From Bog-756 sp963704585 (GTDB taxonomy: Bacteria; Actinomycetota; Acidimicrobiia; Acidimicrobiales; RAAP-2): a stretch of DNA of 64,000 nucleotides. Position numbers and translations under genes: made by a program. The notes below the pieces were generated by a model. It saw only the letters and a list, made by a program, of their open reading frames with translations, was not told the DNA's origin and ran no database searches. The stretch covers positions 3,224,001 through 3,288,000 of the forward strand of contig OY969919.1 of assembly GCA_963704585.1 (NCBI GenBank). The letters are read 5' to 3'. Below are positions 17,083 to 23,839 of the stretch, one piece after another (position 1 is the stretch's first letter; each line of letters begins with the position of its first letter).

Positions 17083-18279
17083 GTGGCGAACGAGCCCGCC
17101 ACCCGGGTCTGGGAGCCCGCCGTCAACCCGTCCGGACTGACCGAGCTCGAGGTCGCGTCGGGCATGGTGGTGGGACAGGGCTCCCGGCTCGGACCGACCG
17201 GGCCCTCCGCGGCCGGTCCGCTCGCGGCGCTCCGCGAGGTCGCCGCCCGGCTGCTCGAGCGCCCGCCGTGCGTGCTCGCCTTCAGCGGAGGACGGGACTC
17301 GTCGGTGCTGCTCGCGCTCCTCGTGCAGGTCGCGCGCGACGAGGGGCTCCCGCAGCCGATCGCGGTGACCGCGCGGTGGGACGACGACCAGGCGAGTGAC
17401 GAGTCGGTCTGGCAGGAGCAGGTCGTCGCCGCGGTCGGCGCCGACCAGTGGGAGATCCTGCGTCCCGGCACCGACCTCGACCTGCTCGGCGAGGCCGCGG
17501 TCGGGGTCCTCGGCGGGCTCGGCCTCCTCTGGCCCGCACCGGCGTACGTGTTCACACCGCTAGTGACCGTGGCGGCAGGCGGCACCCTCATCTCCGGGGA
17601 GGGCGGGGACGAGGCGTTCGGGCTGTGGCCGCACGGCCGCTTTCGGACCGCCGTCCGGCGCCGCCGACGCCCCCCGATCGCCGATCTGGTCGCGTTGGGG
17701 GCCGGCTGCGCACCGCGCGGGCTCCGGCGCGCGTACTGGCGCCGCCGCCTTCCCCCGTACCAGACGTGGCTGCGAACGGGCGCACTGGCCGACCTCGCGA
17801 CGAGGCTCGCCGACGATCAGGCCGACGACTCGCTGCGGTGGGACGACTACCAGTGGGTGAGCCGGTCGCGGCGCTCGGTCCACTTGACCGTCGACACCCT
17901 CGAGCGGCTCTGCGCCCGGCACGACGCGCGCTTCGCCGCGCCGTTCCTCGACGTCGGGGTCGTGGGTGCCCTCGCCCGGTGGGGCGGCCGGTTCGGTGCC
18001 GGGGACCGGACCGACGTGATGCAGACGCTCTTCGCCGACCTGCTCCCCGCGGCGATCCTCGAGCGCACGTCCAAGGCGTCGTTCGGCGGCGTGTTCTGGG
18101 GTCCGTGCAGCCGGCGGTTCGCCCGCGAGTGGGACGGGACCGGTGTGCCCGAGGAGCTGGTCGACACCGAAGCGCTCCGGGAGGCGTGGCTCGCGCCGGT
18201 GCCGGTCTACGGCGCGGCACTGCCGCTGCACGCCGCGTGGCTGGCCACGTCGTCCGTCGGGTCGGTCACGGTGCGATGA
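17083..18279 (+). CDS. Asparagine-synthetase-like lasso cyclase lacking the glutaminase domain (398 aa)
   Basis: Lasso cyclases adenylate the Asp/Glu side chain and close the macrolactam, using an asparagine synthetase B fold. The PP-loop SGGRDSS is at residues 68-74 and the second signature SGEGGDEAFGLWPHGR near residue 165. The C-terminal substrate region includes FAAPFLDVGVVGAL and RTSKASFGG, as in asparagine synthetases. The N-terminal glutamine-amidotransferase-like domain (about 200 residues) of usual cyclases is absent: only about 60 residues precede the PP-loop. Start GTG at 17083. A role in sugar or wall amidation is the alternative, but the RRE, precursor and peptidase favour a cyclase. 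Confidence 0.7.
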   Translation: MANEPATRVWEPAVNPSGLTELEVASGMVVGQGSRLGPTGPSAAGPLAALREVAARLLERPPCVLAFSGGRDSSVLLALLVQVARDEGLPQPIAVTARWDDDQASDESVWQEQVVAAVGADQWEILRPGTDLDLLGEAAVGVLGGLGLLWPAPAYVFTPLVTVAAGGTLISGEGGDEAFGLWPHGRFRTAVRRRRRPPIADLVALGAGCAPRGLRRAYWRRRLPPYQTWLRTGALADLATRLADDQADDSLRWDDYQWVSRSRRSVHLTVDTLERLCARHDARFAAPFLDVGVVGALARWGGRFGAGDRTDVMQTLFADLLPAAILERTSKASFGGVFWGPCSRRFAREWDGTGVPEELVDTEALREAWLAPVPVYGAALPLHAAWLATSSVGSVTVR

Positions 18280-19421
18280 GGATCCTCGCCAACGCCATCG
18301 ACTTCGCCCCTTCCAACGGCATCAATCTCCGGGTGCTCCAGACGTCGAGGGCGTTCAGCGAACGGGGTCACCAGGTCAGCGTCATCGGCCAGGGCGGGGG
18401 CGAGCTCGAGCCCCGCTTCCGCGAGTGCTGCGAATCGGTCCACGTCTCGGCCGACTTCGTCCACGCACCCCTCGGCCCATCGGATCTCCGGCGGCCGGGT
18501 CATGTCGCGCGGTGGATCCGCAACCTCGCGCTCGCGGTCGCCGTCGGTCGATCGTGCCGCCCCGACGTCGTCTGCGCCAACGACGCCGGAGCGCTGCCGT
18601 GGGCACTGGCGACGGCGGCGCTGACGAGAGCCGGGGTGGTCTGCCACCTGCCCAACTACCTCGAGGAGTCGCTCGGCAGGCAGAGGAGGTTCTACGCGAA
18701 GCACGTCAGGGCGTTCGTCGCCGCGTCGTCGTTCGCCTGCGACCGCTGGATCGCCAAGGGCCTGCCGACCGAACGGGTGCACCGGGTGCCGAACGGCGTC
18801 GACGCCTTCGACTATCCGTTCGGGGGCCGGTCGGAACAGGAGTCGGCGCGCGAACGGCTCGACCTGCCGCCGGACGCGTTCGTCGCGCTCTTCGTCGGCC
18901 GGTGCGTCGAGGACAAGGGAGTCCACGTCCTGCTCGAGGCGTGGCGGCTGCTCGGGCTCGATCCGGATCGGGGTCGACTCGTGGTGGTCGGACCGGTCTG
19001 GCCTCCCGCCTACGGGGACCGCCTCCGCGAGCTGGCCACGGCGTCCGTCGAGTACCGGCCGATGACGGCCGACGTGGTGACGCCGATGCACGCCGCGGAT
19101 GTCGTCGCCGTCCCGTCGATCTGGGACGAGCCGTTCGGCCGGGTGGTGGTCGAGGGGTTGGCGACCGGCCGTCCGGTCGTCGCGTCGCGCACCGGGGGCA
19201 TACCCGAGATCCTCACCGGTGAGCTCTCGACCTTTCTCGTCGAGCGTGGCGATCCGGAGGCGTTGGCGGATCGCCTCTCGTCGCTGATCGGCTGGCGCGA
19301 CGCTGCGCCGAGTCTCGCCGAGACCTGCGTCGCACACGTCCGGGAGCACTTCTCGCTGGCGGACGTCGTGGACCGCCTCGAGCGGGTGCTCGAGGGCGCT
19401 GCCGCTGGCGGTCGGGCCTGA
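18276..19421 (+). CDS. Family 4 glycosyltransferase (381 aa)
   Basis: This GT-B enzyme opens with MRILANAIDFAPSNGINLRV and carries the donor-binding core VALFVGRCVEDKGVHVLLEA (about residue 197) and the retaining-GT4 motif PSIWDEPFGRVVVEGLATG (E-x7-E, about residue 275). The ATG start overlaps the cyclase stop (ATGA), so the two are translationally coupled. Within the lasso operon this suggests glycosylation of the peptide or of a cell-surface partner. The envelope locus upstream offers an alternative role. Length and motifs are intact. Confidence 0.8.
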   Translation: MRILANAIDFAPSNGINLRVLQTSRAFSERGHQVSVIGQGGGELEPRFRECCESVHVSADFVHAPLGPSDLRRPGHVARWIRNLALAVAVGRSCRPDVVCANDAGALPWALATAALTRAGVVCHLPNYLEESLGRQRRFYAKHVRAFVAASSFACDRWIAKGLPTERVHRVPNGVDAFDYPFGGRSEQESARERLDLPPDAFVALFVGRCVEDKGVHVLLEAWRLLGLDPDRGRLVVVGPVWPPAYGDRLRELATASVEYRPMTADVVTPMHAADVVAVPSIWDEPFGRVVVEGLATGRPVVASRTGGIPEILTGELSTFLVERGDPEALADRLSSLIGWRDAAPSLAETCVAHVREHFSLADVVDRLERVLEGAAAGGRA

Positions 19422-19526
19422 CCTCGACCGCCCCGTGGCGCCACCGGAGTCCGGAGGGTGGGTGCGAATGCGCGCCGTCCGCGGGCAGTCGAACGCGGAA
19501 GGTGTGCAGCCAGCCGCCCAGGCCGA

Positions 19527-19536
19527 CCCCTAGGGG
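19527..19536. promoter_or_regulatory. Palindrome CCCCTAGGGG upstream of the lasso precursor
   Basis: A perfect 10-bp palindrome, with a further GGATCC and CCCC just after it, lies about 25 bp upstream of the putative -35 of the precursor promoter. That position suits an operator for one of the LuxR-type regulators, but there is no direct evidence for binding. Confidence 0.35.
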
Positions 19537-19559
19537 GATCCACCCCGGCGTTTTCCCTG

Positions 19560-19587
19560 TTCACATGCGATTCGCGTGGGTACGATG
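19560..19587 (+). promoter_or_regulatory. Putative sigma-70-type promoter of the lasso precursor
   Basis: TTCACA (19560-19565), a 16-bp spacer and TACGAT (19582-19587) resemble -35/-10 boxes. Transcription would start near 19594, leaving a leader of about 20 nt that contains AAAGGGG before the ATG at 19615. This supports ATG 19615 over the upstream in-frame starts at 19576 and 19585. The 193-bp gap after the GT4 gene otherwise holds only the palindrome at 19527. Confidence 0.5.
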
Positions 19588-19614
19588 GCAGAGCCAACGA
19601 CGAAAGGGGCAACC

Positions 19615-19773
19615 ATGGCAGAGGAAGCCTATGAAGCGCCGCGGATCACTGTGCTCGGTGATGTGACCGATATGACGCAGTCGAAGCCGGGCATCTACTT
19701 CGACTTCCCCGGCTCGGCCGAGGGGAACAAGAACGTTCCGCCTCCGGGCACCCCGGGAACCGGCACCAGCTGA
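19615..19773 (+). CDS. Lasso-peptide precursor (52 aa)
   Basis: The leader contains YEAPRITVLGDVTDMT (residues 6-21), matching the lasso leader pattern Y-x-x-P-x-L/I-x-x-x-G with Thr at the penultimate leader position. Cleavage after Gln22 gives a 30-residue core beginning SKPGIYFD. Ser1 and Asp8 could close an eight-residue macrolactam, a common lasso ring size although Gly1 is more usual. The tail has three consecutive Pro and several Gly, and ends GTGTS with a free C-terminal Ser, the residue modified by lasso kinases. Own promoter, good ribosome-binding site, and a hairpin directly after the stop. Peptidase and kinase genes follow. Confidence 0.8.
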   Translation: MAEEAYEAPRITVLGDVTDMTQSKPGIYFDFPGSAEGNKNVPPPGTPGTGTS

Positions 19774-19775
19774 TC

Positions 19776-19792
19776 ACCAGCGCTGCGCTGGT
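19776..19792 (+). terminator. Hairpin between precursor and peptidase genes (attenuator-like)
   Basis: ACCAGCGC-T-GCGCTGGT is a perfect inverted repeat (realistically 7-bp arms with a CTG loop) starting 3 bp after the precursor stop. No T-run follows, so it is more likely a partial terminator or mRNA 3'-end stabiliser that sets a high precursor-to-enzyme ratio, as described for other RiPP operons. The function is inferred. Confidence 0.6.
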
Positions 19793-19809
19793 ATCGCAGG
19801 CGTAGCGAC

Positions 19810-20625
19810 ATGCCGGGCTCCCATCGGGGGGCCTGGCATGCGCGCGACGTCGTCACCTCGGTCGACTCGACGGGCGGCCGAGTCCTGCTCCACCTGCCGT
19901 CGGGCACCTACCTGGGCCTCGACCGCACCGCCGCGACGATCGTCGACCTCCTCGACGCCGATCCCGAACCCGGCCACGCCGCGGCGGCGCTCGTCGGGAA
20001 GTTCGGGATCCCGTTCGATCAGGCCCTGGCCGATGTCGAGCGCGTGATCGACTCGGTGCAGCGGCTCTCTGCGCCCCGAACCACCCGCGGACGGCGCCCG
20101 ACCGTCGTCGGCGTCAGCATCGTGACGCGGACCTGGTTCCGGCTGCCGTGGCGCAATCGGCTCACGATCGCGCGGGTCACCGCCGCGGTGATCGCGGTCG
20201 AGGTCGGCCTCGCCCTGCTGACGCTTCCCCGACTCGCACGACTCCTCGGCGTCCCCCTCGAGACCGGGCGTTCGGACCCCCCGCCGACCGGCTCCGAGGA
20301 CCTCGGGATCCTGACCCACCAGGAGCAAGGGGTCTACTGGGCCGTGAACTGGGTGCTCACCCGATGGCTCTACGACGCCACGTGCCTTCGGCGTGCCCTG
20401 GTCCTTGGATGGTTCCTCCGTCGCCGCCGACCGGTGCTCCGGCTCGGGATGATCGACGAGGACGCAGGGGTGGCGCATGCCTGGGTCGAGATCGAGGGCC
20501 ACCCGTTCGGTGCCACGCCGGTCACCGGAGCCTTCGTGACGGGCATCGGGACGGACCGGTCGTGCGCGGCACGCCACGACGACGCGGCCGATCGGGTGCC
20601 CGGGGAGCAGCGCGAACTCCCGTAG
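19810..20625 (+). CDS. Fused RRE-leader peptidase (lasso B1-B2 fusion, 271 aa)
   Basis: Residues 7-88 form a PqqD-like RRE (RVLLHLPSGTYLGLDRTAAT). Residues 107-240 are the transglutaminase-like B2 peptidase that removes the leader: TWFRLPWRNRL, then TCLRRALVLGWFLRRR with nucleophile Cys192, and VAHAWVEIEGHPFG with His223. B1 and B2 are separate proteins in most actinobacterial clusters and fused in the proteobacterial McjB type, so the fusion next to an additional free RRE is notable. Start ATG at 19810. The kinase gene starts 10 bp after its stop. Confidence 0.85.
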   Translation: MPGSHRGAWHARDVVTSVDSTGGRVLLHLPSGTYLGLDRTAATIVDLLDADPEPGHAAAALVGKFGIPFDQALADVERVIDSVQRLSAPRTTRGRRPTVVGVSIVTRTWFRLPWRNRLTIARVTAAVIAVEVGLALLTLPRLARLLGVPLETGRSDPPPTGSEDLGILTHQEQGVYWAVNWVLTRWLYDATCLRRALVLGWFLRRRRPVLRLGMIDEDAGVAHAWVEIEGHPFGATPVTGAFVTGIGTDRSCAARHDDAADRVPGEQRELP

Positions 20626-20635
20626 TCTGCGGCGG

Positions 20636-21628
20636 ATGGTGGCGAGGGCAGGTGGTGTGAGGCTCTATGCGTTCTCGGGCCTGCTCGTCGCCTCCGCGAT
20701 CGAGCTGTCGGCGCCGGAGGCCGACGGGGCCGATCCGGATGACGCGGACGTCACCATCGAGCTCGGCGAGGAGCGCGCCCAGCCTTATGAGCGGCCGTCG
20801 GCCGACGTCGTCGCGGAGCTCGTCGTCGACGGCTACCCCTTCTACACGTTCTGCCGTGTCGGGGACGGCTACGTCGGCCGCATGTGGGAGATCGCCGACT
20901 TCGCCATCGACGCGGACCTGCGACGGGTGATCTGCCATCCCGCGGCGGGTGGCCGCAGCCAGGTGCTCCCGATCGTGCTCCCCGGCACCGTCGCCGCGTT
21001 CCTCCTCGCGATGTCCGGACGGTGCGTCCTGCATGCGAGCGCCGTCGATCTGGGTGGCGTCGCCCTCGCATTCGTCGGGGCGTCGGGCCAGGGCAAGTCG
21101 ACGATGGCGGCACTCTTCTGCGCGAGCGGTGCACCGCTCGTGACGGACGACGTGCTTCCCCTCGAGTTCGAGCGCGCGGCCGACGGCACGGATGCCGTGC
21201 GCTGTCTCCGGTCCGGAGGGGAGATCCGGTTGCGGGAGAAGGCGGCATCTCTGACGGCGCGCTTCTCCGACGCGACCGCGGTGCGACGGACCGCGGACGA
21301 ACGACTCGCGATCGCTCCCGAGGCGACGGAGCGATCCAGCCTTCCGCTCGGGGCGATCGTCCTGCCGCGACCCGACCACGAGCACGACGTGGTCGGCGTC
21401 CGCCGGCTCGCCGCCGGCGAGGCGTCGCTCTGGCTCGGCCGCTACCTGCGCATCGAGGGATGGCAGGACCGGGAAGACCTCCGGCGACACTTCGAGGACA
21501 TCGGTCGGGTGGTGGCGGCCGTCCCGGTGTTCGAGCTCCTCGTCCCGTGGGGTCCGCCGTTCGCGGACGACCTCGTCGATCGGGTTCTCGACGCCTGCGG
21601 CCTCGCCGGGCGCTTCGTGACCAGCTGA
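20636..21628 (+). CDS. HPr-kinase-like lasso-peptide kinase (330 aa)
   Basis: The N-terminal half (RLYAFSGLLVASAIELSAPE) and the late kinase core (CVLHASAVDLGG, P-loop GASGQGKSTMAALF near residues 145-158, then LVTDDVLPLEF) match the HPr kinase/phosphorylase-like proteins found in some lasso clusters. From memory, ThcoK and PadeK phosphorylate the C-terminal Ser of their precursor; the precursor here ends in Ser. That agreement makes precursor phosphorylation the best hypothesis. There is no PTS or HPr gene nearby to suggest the classical role. It lies 10 bp downstream of the peptidase and is the last gene of the cluster on this strand. Confidence 0.8.
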   Translation: MVARAGGVRLYAFSGLLVASAIELSAPEADGADPDDADVTIELGEERAQPYERPSADVVAELVVDGYPFYTFCRVGDGYVGRMWEIADFAIDADLRRVICHPAAGGRSQVLPIVLPGTVAAFLLAMSGRCVLHASAVDLGGVALAFVGASGQGKSTMAALFCASGAPLVTDDVLPLEFERAADGTDAVRCLRSGGEIRLREKAASLTARFSDATAVRRTADERLAIAPEATERSSLPLGAIVLPRPDHEHDVVGVRRLAAGEASLWLGRYLRIEGWQDREDLRRHFEDIGRVVAAVPVFELLVPWGPPFADDLVDRVLDACGLAGRFVTS

Positions 21629-21655
21629 ACGCACAGCCAGGTTCTGACCGCCGTC

Positions 21656-21661
21656 TACAAT
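21656..21661 (+). promoter_or_regulatory. Putative -10 element TACAAT before the secreted repeat protein
   Basis: TACAAT stands out in GC-rich DNA, 38 bp before the GTG start at 21699, which has a GAGGAGGA ribosome-binding site. No good -35 was found at the usual distance. It suggests that the secreted protein is transcribed separately from the lasso genes. Confidence 0.35.
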
Positions 21662-21698
21662 CACGCAGACGCCCGTTGGGCGCTGGCGAGGAGGACCC

Positions 21699-23255
21699 GT
21701 GAAGAAGCTGACGACCTGGATCGTGGTGCCGTGCACCCTGGTGGCGATGTCGATCGCCGCCGTGTCGCTGAGCGCGCCGGCCGGCGCGACCACCTCACCG
21801 GCGCGTGCGCACACCTTCACCGGGGCCGAGCTGAACGGTCGTGCTGTCGCCGGCACGTCGATCGCGCACGCAGGGATCGCGCACGGCGCGGTCTCGCACG
21901 CGACGGGCAACGGCTTCCTCTCGATCTTCCAGGAGGCGTCGTCCACGCCGCTGACCGTCCAGGTCGGCACCTTCACGCCGGTGACCCTCGCCCAGGGCGA
22001 CTTCAACTTCGGCATGGTGCCCGCGGCGAGCTACACCGTCACCGCAATGAACGGCAGCACGACCGTCGCCACCGGGACGGTGACGATCGGCACCGGGCAG
22101 AGCGTGACCGCGCTCGTCTACCTCGCGGTCGGTGGCGCGACCACCATCACCGGGTTCCCCGACGACCGCTCACCGATCCCGACCGGGCAGTCGCGGATCA
22201 CCTTCCGCAATACGGCGAACGTGGGTCCGATCGACGTCTACGTCAACGGGCAGAAGGTCGCCTCGTCGCTGGCCAACACCCCCTCGTCGCCGGCCAGCTT
22301 CACGATGACGGTCAATGCCGGACCGATGCTCTTCGAGTTCCCGCGTGCGGGACAGCCGGCCTCCAGCTACGTGGCCGCGGTCTCCGGCACCCTGCTCGCC
22401 GGCAACCTGCTCAACGTCTTCGTCATCGGTGACTCGACCGTGCATCCGAGCACGATGGGCGTCCTCACCAACGCCAATCCCCTCGGCACGGGCTACCGGC
22501 TCTACGCGTCCGACGGCGGCGTCTTCAACTTCGGCGACGCGGCCTACTTCGGCTCGATGGGCGGCAAGCCTCTCAACCGGCCGGTCGTGGGCGCCTCGCC
22601 GACGTCTGTGGGCCAGGGCTACTGGCTCGTCGCATCCGACGGCGGCATCTTCTCCTTCGGCGACGCAGGCTTCTTCGGATCGACCGGAGCGCTGCACCTC
22701 AACCAACCCATGGTCGGCATGGCCTCGACCCCGGACGACCAGGGCTACTGGCTCGTGGCAGCCGACGGGGGGATCTTCGCCTTCGGCGACGCGGGCTTCC
22801 ACGGCTCGACCGGGGCGATGCACCTCAACCGGCCGATCGTCGGCATGGCCGCCACGCCGGACGGCGGTGGCTACTGGCTCGTCGCGTCGGACGGCGGGAT
22901 CTTCTCGTTCGGCGACGCGACCTTCTTCGGGTCGACCGGCAACCTCGTCCTCAACCGGCCGATCGTCGGGATGGTCGCGACCGTGGACGGCGGTGGCTAC
23001 TGGCTCATCGCCTCCGACGGCGGCGTCTTCTCCTTCGGCGACGCCCAGTTCTTCGGGTCGATGGGCGGCACGGCGCTCAACCAGCCGATCGTGGCCGGCA
23101 TCACGACCCCGGACTCGCTCGGCTACTGGCTGATCGCAGCCGACGGCGGCGTCTTCTCCTTCGGTGACGCCCAGTTCTTCGGCTCGACCGGCAGCATCCA
23201 GCTCAACCAGCCGATCGTCTACGCGAGCTCGCCGGGCGCCCCGCTCCCGACCTGA
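21699..23255 (+). CDS. Secreted DUF4397-like protein with six GYWLVASDGG-type repeats (518 aa)
   Basis: The signal peptide is clear (MKKLTTWIVVPCTL, hydrophobic core to about residue 28, then AGA). Residues 70-245 resemble DUF4397 Ig-like domains (YTVTAMNGSTTVATGTVTIG; GPIDVYVNGQKV). From about residue 265, six repeats of about 40-45 residues follow, each with a GYWLVASDGGIFSFGDA-like core and an FFGSTG/LNQPIVG segment. Such repeats are frequent in Acidimicrobiia exported proteins and may form a beta-propeller-like surface fold. Function unknown, probably cell-surface. Its place next to the lasso cluster may be chance. Confidence 0.8.
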   Translation: MKKLTTWIVVPCTLVAMSIAAVSLSAPAGATTSPARAHTFTGAELNGRAVAGTSIAHAGIAHGAVSHATGNGFLSIFQEASSTPLTVQVGTFTPVTLAQGDFNFGMVPAASYTVTAMNGSTTVATGTVTIGTGQSVTALVYLAVGGATTITGFPDDRSPIPTGQSRITFRNTANVGPIDVYVNGQKVASSLANTPSSPASFTMTVNAGPMLFEFPRAGQPASSYVAAVSGTLLAGNLLNVFVIGDSTVHPSTMGVLTNANPLGTGYRLYASDGGVFNFGDAAYFGSMGGKPLNRPVVGASPTSVGQGYWLVASDGGIFSFGDAGFFGSTGALHLNQPMVGMASTPDDQGYWLVAADGGIFAFGDAGFHGSTGAMHLNRPIVGMAATPDGGGYWLVASDGGIFSFGDATFFGSTGNLVLNRPIVGMVATVDGGGYWLIASDGGVFSFGDAQFFGSMGGTALNQPIVAGITTPDSLGYWLIAADGGVFSFGDAQFFGSTGSIQLNQPIVYASSPGAPLPT

Positions 23256-23368
23256 TCGGGGGCGTGGCCGCCCCGCGCGCGATTAGCTGCCCGGCGCCGG
23301 CGGCATCCAGTGCGTGGCGCTCGCCATGACGCGGGTGGCAAGCTGCCGGCGGACGAAGGGGGGACGGC

Positions 23369-23839
23369 ATGACGACCGTCGACGTGGACGAGGTGGTCCG
23401 GCACGCCGGAGAGGACGACCTGCCGTGGGTGGACGCCTCGGGTGGGATCTGGCTCAAGGTGCTCCGGGTGGACGCGGCCGCGGGCATCTGGGTGGTGCGC
23501 AACCGGTTCGAACCGGGCGTCCGCCTGCAGACGCACCGCCACACCGGGCCGGTCGACGGGTTCACCGTCTCGGGCCGGTGGCACTACCTCGAGTACGACT
23601 TCTTCAGCGGACCGGGCTCCTACATCCGTGAGCCCGCGGGCTCCGTCCACACCCTGGACGTGCCCGAGGAGAACACCGGGGTGACCGAGGTGCTCTTCGT
23701 GATGGAGGGTGTCAACCTCAACCTCGCGTCGGACGGCTCGGTCGAGAGCGTCACCGACGGGCCCGGGACCCTCGCCGCGTACGAGGCGCTCGCCGCGGCA
23801 CAGGGGCTCGCCCGTCCGACCGGGGTCATCCTCGATTGA
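23369..23839 (+). CDS. Cupin-domain protein, dihydroxyacetophenone-dioxygenase-like (156 aa)
   Basis: The cupin metal-binding motif is visible as RLQTHRHTGPVDGFTVSG (His-x-His with a later partner) and PAGSVHTLDVPEEN. Sequence and length resemble the 2,4'-dihydroxyacetophenone dioxygenase family of small cupins, which cleave aryl ketones with non-haem iron. The assignment is by overall pattern only. Its stop overlaps the TTG start of the P450 (TTGA), so the two are coupled and may act on the same small molecule. Confidence 0.7.
   Translation: MTTVDVDEVVRHAGEDDLPWVDASGGIWLKVLRVDAAAGIWVVRNRFEPGVRLQTHRHTGPVDGFTVSGRWHYLEYDFFSGPGSYIREPAGSVHTLDVPEENTGVTEVLFVMEGVNLNLASDGSVESVTDGPGTLAAYEALAAAQGLARPTGVILD

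Noticed and set aside
19776..19792. Full intrinsic terminator after the lasso precursor
   Set aside because: The hairpin is strong but no T-run follows, and peptidase and kinase genes lie downstream without a separate promoter that I can see.
22480..23240. CRISPR-like or non-coding repeat array
   Set aside because: The 120-135-bp periodicity encodes clear GYWLVASDGG protein repeats with synonymous variation; no short identical repeats with unique spacers.
23505..23525. tRNA T-arm-like GGTTCGAACC
   Set aside because: It lies in the cupin coding sequence and no acceptor, D or anticodon arm surrounds it.
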